A stretch of 64,000 nt of DNA, from contig CAVVMV010000017.1 of assembly GCA_963749485.1 (NCBI GenBank), forward strand, positions 1 to 64,000. Direction: 5' to 3'. Below are positions 38,785-48,675 of the stretch, piece after piece. Positions within the stretch are counted from its first letter, which is position 1. The number at the start of each line of letters is the position of its first letter. Below the pieces are notes generated by a model, which made no database searches, had not been told where the DNA came from, and saw nothing but the letters and a program-made list of their open reading frames with translations. This DNA comes from JAZGGS01 sp963749485. GTDB lineage: Bacteria; Bacteroidota; Ignavibacteria; Ignavibacteriales; Ignavibacteriaceae. The translations under genes were made by a program, and so were the position numbers.

Positions 38785-39873
38785 ATGGATAAAATCAATT
38801 ATAATATTAAAGAAAGAACTACCCCGGTTGAACTACCGGAAGCTCTCGGCTTTGGTAAAATTTTTAGCGATCATGTTTTTCAAATGGATTACAGTCCTGA
38901 AAAAGGATGGCATAATCCTGAAATCACAGAAATCAGTAATCTTCCACTACATCCTGCTACAATGTTTATTCATTACGGGCAGGCAGTTTTCGAAGGATTA
39001 AAAGCTTTCAAACAAACGGATGGCAACATTGTAATTTTTAGAGCCAAAAATCATTTTGAAAGAATAAATAATTCTTCAAGAAGAGTTTGCATTCCTGAGT
39101 TGGATGTTGATTTTGTTCTGGAAGCATTAAAAGAACTTGTTTATATTGAGCGCGATTGGATACCAACAACAAAAGGCGAAGCACTTTATATAAGACCCTT
39201 TATTTTCGGCGCCGATCCTTTCCTCGGTGTTCGCCCATCACCAAACTACAAGTTAATTATTCTTTTGTCTCCTGTAGGCGCATATTATCCTGAAGGTTTT
39301 AATCCCTGTTAAAATTCTTGTACAGGATGATTATGTTCGCGCTGTGCGTAAAGGACTTGGTGAATGTAAAACTCCTGCAAATTATGCTGCAAGCTTGCTG
39401 GCAGGTGAAGAAGCTATTAAAAAAGGATTTACACAGGTTTTATGGTTCGATGGTGTTGAGCAAAAGTATATTGAAGAAGTTGGTACAATGAACATCTTCA
39501 TAAACCTTAAAGATGAAATTGTTACACCAAAACTTAACGGTAGTATTTTACCCGGTATTACAAGAAGAACCGTAATTGAACTGCTTAAAGAATGGAATAT
39601 GAATGTTGTTGAAAGAGATATTACTATTGATGAAGTAGTAAAAGCTTATGATGATGGAAACCTTGTTGGAATTTTTGGAACAGGTACCGCTGCAATTATC
39701 TCTACCGTTGGTTGGTTAACATATAAAGATAAAAGATGACTTTAAATAACGGCAAACCAAATGAACTGGACCTTAAACTTTTTAATGAAATTACTGCAAT
39801 CCATTACGGTGAAAAAGAAGATACACACAACTGGCTGATGCAGGTTGAAAAGAAAGGTGTTGAAGTAGGTTAA
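38785..39873 (+). CDS. ilvE: Branched-chain amino-acid aminotransferase (two frameshifts)
   Basis: PLP fold type IV transaminase for Leu, Ile and Val. Blocks: FGKIFSDHVFQMDYSPEKGW, FHYGQAVFEGLKAF-like region (IHYGQAVFEGLKAFKQTDG), LYIRPFIFGADPFLGV, NYAASLLAGEEAIKKGFTQVLWFDG (catalytic Lys region is GLGECKTPANY), EEVGTMNIFI, GITRRTVIEL and GTGTAAIIS. Breaks near 39305 (FNPC) and 39735 (YKDKR) are followed by matching sequence, ending DTHNWLMQVEKKGVEVG. Length about 362, normal. A single-gene unit with a terminator. Confidence 0.92.
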
Positions 39874-39911
39874 AATAAATTTCAACAACTCATAATCCTC
39901 AAAAATATTGG

Positions 39912-39948
39912 CAGGATGGTGAATTAAATTTTACCATCCTGTTTTTCT
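39912..39948 (+). terminator. Rho-independent terminator after ilvE
   Basis: Nine-bp stem CAGGATGGT (39912-39920) with ACCATCCTG (39933-39941), then TTTTTCTAT. Confidence 0.85.
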
Positions 39949-40000
39949 ATTACTTCTAGTCATTATACTAAACCTTCATTTAATCCTCAAAAAACTTCAA

Positions 40001-41271
40001 TTATTTCTGCAAGATAAGTTTTTTGCTAGTAGAATAATTTCCAGACGTTAGCCTATATAAATATATGCCACTCGATAAATCGTATACATTCCCACCAGCA
40101 GAGGTTACGCTTACAGCGGAAAACTCAATTTCATAACTTCCAGCTAATTTTTCTTCATTCACGAGTGTAGCAACTTCGTTTCCCAAAATGTCGTAAATCT
40201 TTAAGGTAACAAATCCGGGTTGACTAATTGAATATCTGATACTTGTATTGGGATTAAAAGGATTGGGATAGTTTTGCCAAAGAATAAAATCATACGGTTC
40301 CTGATTTTCTGTTTGTGATTACACTTGGTTCATCAAACTGTATAACATATATTCCATCTAATTGACAAGTTGCAAATACAATTTTGTCTTTTACATAAAT
40401 GTCTGAACCGTAATCTGGTAATGGATAGTAACCCGCAACTTTTAAAATCTGTCGGATTGCTTATATCTACAACTGTAAGTTGATGGAAAGTTTGACAGTA
40501 TGCATAGTCTCCTTCTAATTTCGATTGAAATTCCTCCTCCATCTTCTAAATGATCTAGCAACTGAGGATTATTAATATCGGATATATCAAAAGCATATAG
40601 ATTCCGTGGGGGGTAACATAAACAATGTTATCTTTAACTTTTACATCAGCAGCAGAACCAGAAGGGACTAAAGTCAAAGTAGCTAGTTCAATCAGATTTG
40701 CTGGATCACTAAAATCAAATATTTTTACTCCAGTATCTTCGGACGCAGCAAATAGTAAACTATCGGAGATATCAAGTCCCCAAACATCATCAATATTTTC
40801 ATCAACACGGCTTATTTCATAAGGATTTTGAGGATCGGAAACATCAATAACTAATAATGCTTTGTTTAGAGTTCCCAGAAAAGCAATTCCATTGTGAACA
40901 ATAACAGCTTCTATAACTTCGGCTGTTACTAAATGTGATAATATAATTGGATTCTCAGGGGAGGAAATATCTACTATTAAAAATCCATAATAAGTACCTA
41001 AATATGCATACTGATCATCTACAAATATTGAATTGATAAAATCAGATATTGAATCACTAAAAATTAATTCGGGACTATAAATATCTGAAATATTAAGAAT
41101 AGAAAAATTATCGAATCCAGTGAAAGCAAAATTATCATTAACTTGAAGAGCGTAGGCATTAACTAAGTTACCAGTGGTTGTTAATAATCTGCAATTAAGT
41201 GAGTCTTGTCCATATGAAGCAGAATGAAGTAAGAAAATCAGTAAAAGTAATTTTATAAATTTCATAAACAC
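40001..41271 (-). CDS. Secreted LVIVD-repeat propeller with type IX sorting module (frameshifted)
   Basis: Signal peptide (MKFIKLLLLIFLLHSASYGQ), then repeated units of the form FLIVDISSPENPIILS, LLVIDVSDPQNPYEIS, VKIFDFSDPANLIELA, i.e. LVIVD beta-propeller blades. The C-terminus reads NYPNPFNPNTSIRYSI, a usual linker before the type IX module, then ILGNEVATLVNEEKLAGSY, LSSGIYLYRLTSG and KKLILQK. Breaks near 40610, 40545-40450 and 40320-40200 split these blocks over frames. About 420 residues. Likely exported across the outer membrane and attached or released at the surface. The ligand is unknown. Confidence 0.78.
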
Positions 41272-41421
41272 TCCATTCTTATACGGTTACCAAATTAAAT
41301 ACACCCTCTTGAGATTCTATTAATAAGATGTGAAGTAAATATTATTCTAATTTAAACAATAATCCTGCTTATTACTTCATCTGATATCTTTAAATATTTA
41401 ATAATTTATTTTAAAAAGGAC

Positions 41422-41450
41422 TTGACAAGTGCTCAAATGTACACTATATT
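41422..41450 (+). promoter_or_regulatory. Sigma-70-like promoter of lexA
   Basis: Perfect TTGACA (41422-41427), 17-base spacer and TATATT (41445-41450), 24 bases before the lexA start. Same box words and spacing as the arsR promoter in this window. Confidence 0.75.
41428..41445. promoter_or_regulatory. Operator-like dyad 1 in the lexA promoter spacer
   Basis: AGTG-N10-CACT filling the space between -35 and -10. Aligned with the reverse complement of dyad 2 it shares AGTGCTC-N3-TGT-N-CACT (14 of 18 bases). LexA autorepression is the likely use; the word differs from the classic CTGT-N8-ACAG and GAAC-N4-GTTC boxes. Confidence 0.65.
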
Positions 41451-41453
41451 AGT

Positions 41454-41471
41454 AGTGAACAAAAGAGCACT
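41454..41471. promoter_or_regulatory. Operator-like dyad 2 upstream of the lexA start
   Basis: AGTG-N10-CACT, 26 bases downstream of dyad 1 and ending 3 bases before the ATG. It covers the transcription start and the AAAAGAG ribosome site, so binding here would block both. Confidence 0.65.
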
Positions 41472-41474
41472 ACT

Positions 41475-42124
41475 ATGAAAAAAGAATTAACAGACCGGCA
41501 AAGAGACATTTTAGATTTTATTAACCAATTTCTTGCAGAAAACGGCTATCCTCCAACATTAAGGGAAATTGGAAAACATTTCCAGATATCTTCAACTTTT
41601 GGAGTTAAACGCCATTTGGATGCGCTTGAAAAAAAGGGATACCTGAATGTTGAAAGTAATGCCAGCCGGGGAATCTCACTTAATTAAAGAAGATACAGGT
41701 CTTTCCGATCTGGCAGCCGCACTTAAAAAATGAAGTGTTTAGTAAAATTCCGGTTGTTGGAAGAGTTGCTGCAGGTTCACCTATTCTTGCAATGGAAAAT
41801 ATTGAGGGCTCGGTTATTATCGATCCTGCTTTTATTAAAAATGCCGAAGATGCTTTTGCTTTAAGAGTAAGTGGAGATAGTATGATAAACGCCGGAATTT
41901 TTGAAAACGATTTGGTTATTGTTTCACCAAACGAAAAAGGAATAAACGGTGATGTAATTGTTGCAATGCTGGATGATGAGGTTACAGTAAAAACTCTGGA
42001 GAAAAAAGAAAACAAAATAAGATTGATACCTGAAAATGATAATTATAAACCAATTGAAATAAATAGAACTAATGAGTTTTCAATTGTTGGTAAAGTAAAA
42101 GGGGTTGTTAGATGGCTAAATTAA
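41475..42124 (+). CDS. lexA: LexA repressor (two frameshifts)
   Basis: SOS repressor and self-cleaving protease. Winged helix at the start (TDRQRDILDFINQFLAENGYPPTLREIGKHF, recognition helix SSTFGVKRHLDALEKKGYL), then after breaks near 41683 (CTTAATTAAAG) and 41726 (six-A run) the catalytic domain: cleavage site VAAGSPI, Ser in VSGDSM, Lys in VTVKTLEKK. About 215 residues, normal. Two dyads in the promoter fit autorepression. Two small genes follow within 12 and 14 bases and should be under the same control. Confidence 0.9.
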
Positions 42125-42136
42125 TAAGGAGATAGA

Positions 42137-42385
42137 ATGAAATCAGATATTTTTATTACAGCGATTAGAAACCGGAATTACTTAAGATTTTTATATGGAC
42201 TACAGGAAATTCATATAGAGCCCTACTATATAGCGCGAGAGAGATCCGGCAAAAAAGTAATTTACGGCAGAGTTAATACAACAAAGGAAATAAAAAAGTT
42301 TGAATATGATAGGATAGCAAACATTAAGGTAGTTGATACATTTAAGTTTTCTCCTATCATTCCAATAATTTCACAGGCAGTATAA
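42137..42385 (+). CDS. Short WYL-like domain protein
   Basis: 82 residues, 12 bases after lexA. AIRNRNYLRFLYGLQEIHIEPYYIARE, GKKVIYGRVN and YDRIANIKVVD follow the strand order of WYL ligand-sensing domains (usually the C-terminal part of HTH-WYL regulators), but there is no HTH and the protein is shorter than a full regulator. It may sense a DNA-damage-linked ligand or modulate LexA; this is inference from place only. Intact frame with AAGGAGA before the ATG. Confidence 0.6.
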   Translation: MKSDIFITAIRNRNYLRFLYGLQEIHIEPYYIARERSGKKVIYGRVNTTKEIKKFEYDRIANIKVVDTFKFSPIIPIISQAV

Positions 42386-42399
42386 TTCAGGAGATTATT

Positions 42400-42831
42400 A
42401 TGTTGAATACAAGCGAAAGATATATTGTTGATTCACTTGTTGCACAATTCTGGAAACGAGGTTACTTAACAGTTAGCAGGCGTTTTGGCACTTACCTTCC
42501 TGAACCGGAAAGAGTAGGCGAATTTAATGTTGATGTGGTTGCAAGGCAAAGAAACAAATACGCAATTGGTATATCTTTAAGTGAGGATGAATTAAACAAC
42601 GCAGAACTTGCAGATAAAATCTATTATTTAGCAACACGGCATACTAAATTTTCAAACAAACCGGTTATACTTTTTATAGGTGTTCCTGATAAATATTATA
42701 AACAGGTAAAAAATCTTCTGGAGCAGATGAATAAAGAGATTAGGCGTAATATTAAGCTGATCCAGATAATCGATGAATCAATATCAAAAACAAATATTTC
42801 CAAACAGAAAAGTAAAGTTTTGTTTTCTTAA
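42400..42831 (+). CDS. Nuclease-fold-like protein of unknown function
   Basis: 143 residues, third gene of the lexA unit, 14 bases after the WYL-like gene with AGGAG before the ATG. GEFNVDVVARQRNKYAIGISL resembles the core of PD-(D/E)XK enzymes (Asp then a strand with E-x-K), but the second motif reads IGI where EIK or similar is expected, so it is probably inactive or a distant relative. A basic C-terminus (SKTNISKQKSKVLFS) could bind nucleic acid. Fold assignment is tentative. Confidence 0.5.
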   Translation: MLNTSERYIVDSLVAQFWKRGYLTVSRRFGTYLPEPERVGEFNVDVVARQRNKYAIGISLSEDELNNAELADKIYYLATRHTKFSNKPVILFIGVPDKYYKQVKNLLEQMNKEIRRNIKLIQIIDESISKTNISKQKSKVLFS

Positions 42832-43018
42832 TATTGCTTTTTATCTCTATAAACGAAGTTAATCCACAAATAAATCCATTCTCTATTTCTACCTTTTAGC
42901 GCAGTTACCTTCTTAATATTATTATATTTCTAAGTTGCTTTAGCATAAAGAATGCTTGATTACCTTGATTTTATAGCTGTGTAGGTTTAATTTTACACGC
43001 TTAATCAAAATTTAGAAA

Positions 43019-43795
43019 ATGTCATTGTCTAACAAAGAACAAACTCCTGATGAATTGCTGCAGGCGCAGCTAAAAAATTCAGGTGAAATACCTGCACATA
43101 TTGCTATCATCATGGATGGAAACGGCAGGTGGGCAAAATCCCGCGGTTTGCCAAGAGTTGCAGGGCACAAGCAGGGCGTTGAAACTGTTAGAGATATTGT
43201 AGAAGCTTCATCTCAAATAGGTGTTAAGTTTCTAACCCTTTATACATTTTCAACAGAAAACTGGAAGCGACCAGTTGAAGAGGTATCTATCCTTATGAGG
43301 TTGTTGTTAAATAATCTTAAGGAAAGAGTTGATGAGCTAGATGAGAAAGATATAAAAATTACATGTATTGGTGATATCAAATCTCTTCCAAAAGAAGTTC
43401 AAGAGCAGCTTGCTGCTGATATTGAGAGGACAAAAAATAATAAGCGAATGACTCTGAATTTAGCCCTTAGTTACAGTGGAAGATGGGAACTTTTGGAAGC
43501 ATTTAAAAGTATTAATCGTTCAATTCAGCAAAAAGAATTATTAGTTGAGGAAATCTCGGAAGAAACTATTTCTAATCATCTAACGACTAAAAACATGCCC
43601 GATCCGGATTTGATAATTAGAACCAGCGGAGAGTTCAGGGTTAGCAACTTCCTTCTTTGGCAAGTCGCTTACTCAGAGTTTGTTATTTCAAATGTTTTCT
43701 GGCCTGAGTTCAAAAGAGAAGATTTGTATGATGCAATAAGCAGTTTCCAAAAGCGCGAACGGAGATTTGGTAAAGTTAGTGAGCAAATTAAGTAA
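43019..43795 (+). CDS. uppS: Isoprenyl transferase (undecaprenyl diphosphate synthase)
   Basis: Makes the polyprenyl carrier for cell-wall and LPS sugars. 258 residues with IIMDGNGRWAKSRGLPRVAGHKQG (catalytic Asp at about residue 33), TLYTFSTENWKRP, LNLALSYSGRWEL and LIIRTSGEFRVSNFLLWQ. Length normal, frame intact. First gene of an envelope block: bamA starts 19 bases later. Confidence 0.94.
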   Translation: MSLSNKEQTPDELLQAQLKNSGEIPAHIAIIMDGNGRWAKSRGLPRVAGHKQGVETVRDIVEASSQIGVKFLTLYTFSTENWKRPVEEVSILMRLLLNNLKERVDELDEKDIKITCIGDIKSLPKEVQEQLAADIERTKNNKRMTLNLALSYSGRWELLEAFKSINRSIQQKELLVEEISEETISNHLTTKNMPDPDLIIRTSGEFRVSNFLLWQVAYSEFVISNVFWPEFKREDLYDAISSFQKRERRFGKVSEQIK

Positions 43796-43814
43796 ATAAG
43801 AAAGTTTAAAAAGA

Positions 43815-46313
43815 ATGTTAAAATCCTACCTGCGGATGTTTTATAAAATAGCTTTAGTGATTGTTTTGTTAACTGTTGGCATAACTGCCCAGGAAACACA
43901 AAAAAGTTACAAGATCTTAGGCATTTCAGTTGAAGGCAATAAATCTGCCGATGCAGCTACAATTGTTGCAAACAGCGGTTTAAAAGTTGGCAATGAAATT
44001 CAGATTCCCGGCGATCAAACGTTAAACGCAATCCGCCAGCTCTGGTCATTAAATATCTTTTCTGATGTTCAAATAATTAAGGAACAAGAGATAAACGACG
44101 GTGTGTTTCTGCTTATTAAAGTTGTTGAATACCCAAGATTAGAGCGGGTTGTTGTTGAGGGTAATGATGAAATTGATATTGAAGATATAGAAGAGAAAAT
44201 TACTTTTTTAAGGGGAACGGTTCTTTCGCCGCAGGAAATTTCGAAATTGAAACAGCGTATTAATGCTCTCTATGCCGAAGAAGGTTTTCTTAATGCTAAA
44301 ATTACTTCTGAACTATTTACTTTTTTTACCGCTGATACAATTGATGAAGATATAGATGTAGTTTGGCAAAACAAAAGTGATTTATCGGACGAATACCATT
44401 TGCTCTATGAATCCGGGGATAGAACATACACTAACCTTATACCAAGAATTAAAGATCGTATACTGCTTAAATTATCTATTGAAGAAGGTGATGAAGTAGT
44501 TGTAAGAAAGATTGAATTTACAGGTAACCACGCATTCGATGATGATGATCTTTCCGGTGAGATGGATGAAACAAGCGAAGCTGTGTGGTGGAAGTTCTGG
44601 TCGAGTGCAGAATTTAACCCGGTTGAATATGAAAAAGATAAGCAGCTTGTGATTGATTTCTACAGAAATAACGGTTACAGGGATGCTGAGATACTCATAG
44701 ATTCGTTAGAATATTATAACGATAACAAGGATCTTAAAATTAACCTGGATGTTTTTGAAGGTCCGCAGTATAGAGTGCGCAATATTAGCTGGGAAGGAAA
44801 CACAGTTTATCCCTCAGCAATTCTTAACCAGAGGTTAAATTTTGCTAAAGGGAGATATCTACGACTATGATAAGTTTCAGCAAAATTTAAGAGGCAACGA
44901 AACCCAATCTGATGTTTCAGCACTTTACCTTGATAATGGATATCTTACTTTTAACCTTCAGGCAGATGAATTCAGAGCTTCAGAAGATTCAATCGATTTA
45001 CATATTCGTGTGGAAGAAAGAAACCAGTTCCGTATTATCTAAGGTTAATATACAGGGTAACACCAAAACCATGGGCAAGATTGTTAGGCGTGAATTATAT
45101 ACCGTTCCGGGTGATTACTTTAACAGGGCGCTCTTGTTCAGAAGCGTTCAGCAGTTAGCAAATCTTCAGTACTTTAATGTTGAACAATTGTATGGTCCAG
45201 GTGGAATTGATACTAAACTTTCCAGCGACAGCACAGTTGAAGTTACATTTAATGTAGAGGAAAAATCCAGCGATTATTTAAATGCATCAGTTGGTTACAG
45301 TGGTAGCTTCGGTTTTAGCGGTTCGGTTGGTGTAACTTTAACTAATTTTTCAATTGCTAATCCTTTCTCTCTTGGCGGAGGGCAAGTACTTAAGTTTTAG
45401 CTGGCAATTTGGAGTTGGAAATGTTTACAGGACTTTTACAGTTGGTTTTACAGAGCCATGGATGTTTGATACCCCCACTTCCGTTGGTCTTGATGTTTTT
45501 GATACAAGACAACAGTTTGTTTATGACTTAAGACAAACCGGTGGAACGTTAAGAGTGGGACGCCGTTTAAAATGGCCTGATGATTTCTTCTTTATTCAGG
45601 GAAGATTCAGGTATCAATATAATAATGTAATTGAAGGACAAAACTTCTACACTGAGGGTAAAACCAATCAGTTTACTACAGGTGTTTCAATCTCAAGGCG
45701 GGATATTGATAACCCAATTTTTCCATCGCAGGGATCTTCTTTTACACTTGATATGGAAATTTCCGGTGGTCCGTTCCTCCCGGGTGATGTAGATTATTTA
45801 AAGTCCGGCTTTAAAGCAGAATGGTACAAAAGATTATTTAACAGTAACAGGGTTGCACTTTATACCGTTGCAGATTTTGGTTATATAGATGAAATAGTAG
45901 CAGGTACACCAATCCAACCGTTTGAGTTTTTCTTTATGGGTGGTAATGGTTTAGTAATTGCAACTGTTCCACTCAGGGGTTATGAAGACAGAACGGTTGG
46001 ACCAAAAAATGCCTTCGGACAGATAATTGGCGGAAGAGTAATGACTAAAATAGGAGCGGAATTAAGACTGGCAGTTACTATGGAGCCAATTCCACTTTAC
46101 GTGCTTGCTTTTGCTGAGGCAGGTAACGTTTTTGAAAATTTCAGTAAAACCGATATTTTTGATTTGAGAAGATCGGTTGGTGTTGGTGCACGGCTGCTCA
46201 TAAATCCTATCGGTTTAATTGGTTTTGATTTTGGATATGGCTTCGACAGGCAGATTGTTGATGGCATAGATCCTGAATGGCTGTTTCATTTTCAGTTTGG
46301 TAAAGGTTTTTAA
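43815..46313 (+). CDS. bamA: Outer-membrane assembly factor BamA (three frameshifts)
   Basis: Inserts beta-barrel proteins into the outer membrane. About 830 residues: signal region (MFYKIALVIVLLTVGITAQ), POTRA repeats (e.g. YKILGISVEGNKSADAATI, LERVVVEGNDEIDIEDIEE, VVRKIEFTGNHAFDDDDL, YRVRNISWEGNTVYPSAIL, KVNIQGNTKTMGKIVRREL) and a surface-antigen barrel (SVGYSGSFGFSGSVGVTL, PLRGYEDRTVGP lid loop, final FHFQFGKGF ending in Phe). Breaks near 44855, 45040 and 45390 fall inside conserved blocks. Followed by two Skp-like genes and lpxD, the usual neighbourhood. Confidence 0.93.
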
Positions 46314-46354
46314 TTGTTGTTATATATTTATATTCATAATTGAAGGAAAAGATA

Positions 46355-46879
46355 GTGAAGAAATATTTTTTAATTATTTCATTTTTGCTCTTTGCTGTAA
46401 ATGTAACGTTTGCACAAACACAAAAATTTGGTTACGTAGATTCGCAGGTAATTTTAACCCAGTTTCCCGAATCGATAAAAGCACAGGGCGATCTTGATGC
46501 TCTAACAAATTTGTGGCTGGCTCAAATAGATTCGATGTCGCTTGGGTACCAGCAATCTCTTTCTGATTACCAGCAACAGGCAGGTACTATGACCGATGCA
46601 CAAAAACAAGCTAAGCAGCAAGAACTGATTGCACTGGAGCAGTCTATTCTTGGATTCAGAAATGAAAAATTTAACCAGCAGGGTGGCGAAATATTCTTAA
46701 AACAGGAAGAAATATTTGAACCGGTTAAGAAAAAGATTTACGGTGCTATAGAGCAGGTCGCTAAAGATGAAGGAATGCAATTTGTATTAGATAAAAGCGG
46801 CGATATAATTCTGTTGTATGCAGATGCTGCTTTTGATATTACTTTTAAAGTACTGGATAAGCTTAAAAGAGGAAATTAA
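46355..46879 (+). CDS. OmpH/Skp-family periplasmic chaperone, first copy
   Basis: 174 residues. Signal peptide (KKYFLIISFLLFAVNVTFAQ), then FGYVDSQVILTQFPE, a long charged helical arm rich in Gln (SDYQQQAGTMTDAQKQAKQQ) and the closing strand DEGMQFVLDKSGDIILLY, the standard Skp arrangement. GTG 46355 is chosen because AAGGA lies about 7 bases before it. Carries unfolded outer-membrane proteins to BamA. Intact, with a terminator after it. Confidence 0.87.
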   Translation: MKKYFLIISFLLFAVNVTFAQTQKFGYVDSQVILTQFPESIKAQGDLDALTNLWLAQIDSMSLGYQQSLSDYQQQAGTMTDAQKQAKQQELIALEQSILGFRNEKFNQQGGEIFLKQEEIFEPVKKKIYGAIEQVAKDEGMQFVLDKSGDIILLYADAAFDITFKVLDKLKRGN

Positions 46880-46918
46880 TCTTTTTAAGCTTCGCTCAAT
46901 TTTTTATGAACATAGAAA

Positions 46919-46958
46919 AGAAGGTTCTTTCAAATTACTGAAAGAACTTCTTTATTTT
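46919..46958 (+). terminator. Rho-independent terminator between the two skp genes
   Basis: GTTCTTTCA (46924-46932), six-base loop, TGAAAGAAC (46939-46947), flanked by GAAG/TTC and followed by TTTATTTTTA. It may only partly stop readthrough, as the next genes continue the same block. Confidence 0.8.
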
Positions 46959-46984
46959 TATTATTTCTTCTCACAGGAGTATCT

Positions 46985-47503
46985 ATGAGAAAACTATCAT
47001 TTATATTAATAATCCTACTGTCTTTTTGCACTTCTGCAGGATTTGCACAATTAAAAATTGGCTACGTTGATTCTGATACTATCATGGATAATCTTCCTGA
47101 TGTGCTGGATGCAAGGCAAAAGCTTGATGCGCTGATTACAGAATGGCAAAATGAACTTAGGCAGCTTGAAGCAGATTGGAAGACTAAGTATGATGATTAT
47201 GAGAAAAGAAAATTAATTATGACGGAGCAAACCAGATCTGATACCGAATCGGAACTTGTTGCACTGGAAGAAGAAATTGCTCAATACAGGGAGAAAAAAT
47301 TCGGAGCCAGCGGAGAGTTATTCCAGAAACAGGATGAATTAATGAAACCTGTTCAGAATAAAATATTTACTGCAATCCAGGAAATAGCTGAAGAAGAAGA
47401 GCTCGACTTTGTTTTTGATAGAAGCGGCGATATAATGATGCTCTATGCAAAGGAAGAATACGATTTAACTGCAAGAGTTTTAGAAAAACTAAGCTTGGAA
47501 TAA
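46985..47503 (+). CDS. OmpH/Skp-family periplasmic chaperone, second copy
   Basis: 172 residues, clearly homologous to the gene before it (KIGYVDSDTIMDNLPD, helical arms with EEEIAQYREKKFGASGELFQKQDE, end LDFVFDRSGDIMMLYA). Signal peptide MRKLSFILIILLSFCTSAG then FAQ. Two tandem copies probably arose by gene duplication. lpxD starts 2 bases after its stop. Intact. Confidence 0.87.
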   Translation: MRKLSFILIILLSFCTSAGFAQLKIGYVDSDTIMDNLPDVLDARQKLDALITEWQNELRQLEADWKTKYDDYEKRKLIMTEQTRSDTESELVALEEEIAQYREKKFGASGELFQKQDELMKPVQNKIFTAIQEIAEEEELDFVFDRSGDIMMLYAKEEYDLTARVLEKLSLE

Positions 47504-47505
47504 AT

Positions 47506-48552
47506 GTGAAAATTGCATTAAAGGAAATTGCTGATCTAATCAACGGGAAAATATCTGGTCCCGATGATATTATAATCTCTTCGGTTGCCAGGATTGATGA
47601 TGCTAAAAAAGGAGAGATCACATTTCTTTATTTACCTGCCTACGAAAAATATTTTCCCGAAACTAAAGCTTCTGCAATTATTGTTAAACCGGATTTTAAG
47701 AAATCAAGAAACGATATTACTTATATAGTAACAGATGAACCGGATAAAGCTTTTGCAAAAATTATTCTTCATTACTTTTCTCCTGAATTTCCGCTTAAAG
47801 GAATAGATAAAACAGCTTTTGTTGATGAGACAGCCAAGCTTGGAGATAACGTTGCGCTTGGTAAAAACGTAGTAGTATCAGCCGGCTGTAAGATTGGTAA
47901 CAACGTTAAAATTTTTCATAATACTGTTTTGCTGGAAAATGTTGAAGTTGGAGACGGATCAATTATTTTTCAGAATGTTAGTATACGCGAAGACTGTAAA
48001 GTTGGCAAAAGTGTAATTGTTCATCCCGGCGCTGTTATCGGTTCAGATGGATTTGGATTTAATCCTGATGATAAAGGTGTTTATCATAAAGTTCCACAGA
48101 TTGGTAATGTTGTAATTGAAGATGATGTTGAGATTGGTGCAAATGTTGCTATAGATCGCGCAGCTTTAGGTTCAACCTTGATTAAAAAGGGAGTTAAAAT
48201 TGATAACCTTGTACAAATTGCACACAATGTTATTGTTGGGGAAAACACGGTGCTCGCTTCACAGGTTGGTATTGCTGGGAGTACAAAGATTGGAAAGAAT
48301 TGCATCCTGGCTGGTCAGGTTGGAGTAATTGGTCATATTGAATTAGCCGATAATACTGTGCTGATTGCTCAATCCGGAGTTTCAAAATCTATTAAAAAGC
48401 CGGGTTATTATTTCGGTTCACCTGCAAAGGAATTAAGAACAGCTAAAGTGATTGAAGCACATATAAGAAACTTACCCGGTTATTCTGACAGGATAAAGCA
48501 GCTTGAAGAGGAAGTAAAAAATCTAAAGGAACAGGTTAACAATAAAACTTAA
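47506..48552 (+). CDS. lpxD: UDP-3-O-acylglucosamine N-acyltransferase
   Basis: Third step of lipid A synthesis. 348 residues: N-terminal uridine-binding domain (KIALKEIADLINGKISG, ARIDDAKKGEITFL), then left-handed beta-helix hexapeptide repeats with the catalytic His in NLVQIAHNVIVGEN, SDGFGFNPDDKGVYHKVPQIG, and a C-terminal coil (RIKQLEEEVKNLKEQV). The start is GTG 47506, since the ATG two bases earlier meets a stop at once. Operon with skp and lpxC-fabZ. Confidence 0.95.
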   Translation: MKIALKEIADLINGKISGPDDIIISSVARIDDAKKGEITFLYLPAYEKYFPETKASAIIVKPDFKKSRNDITYIVTDEPDKAFAKIILHYFSPEFPLKGIDKTAFVDETAKLGDNVALGKNVVVSAGCKIGNNVKIFHNTVLLENVEVGDGSIIFQNVSIREDCKVGKSVIVHPGAVIGSDGFGFNPDDKGVYHKVPQIGNVVIEDDVEIGANVAIDRAALGSTLIKKGVKIDNLVQIAHNVIVGENTVLASQVGIAGSTKIGKNCILAGQVGVIGHIELADNTVLIAQSGVSKSIKKPGYYFGSPAKELRTAKVIEAHIRNLPGYSDRIKQLEEEVKNLKEQVNNKT

Positions 48553-48675
48553 AATATTTTTATCAGCTGATCTTCAATTACCTTCTGCCCCCCATTTATT
48601 GTATTTCAGAACTCATTATACTATTTTGCCCATAAATTTTTATTAATAAACCTCAAACTATTTCACGGATGACTT

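Noticed and set aside
41422..41471. CRISPR-like repeat before lexA
   Set aside because: Only two dyads, with no spacer series and no cas genes; operator sites explain them better.
42400..42831. Restriction endonuclease
   Set aside because: The second catalytic motif is not preserved and no methyltransferase is nearby.
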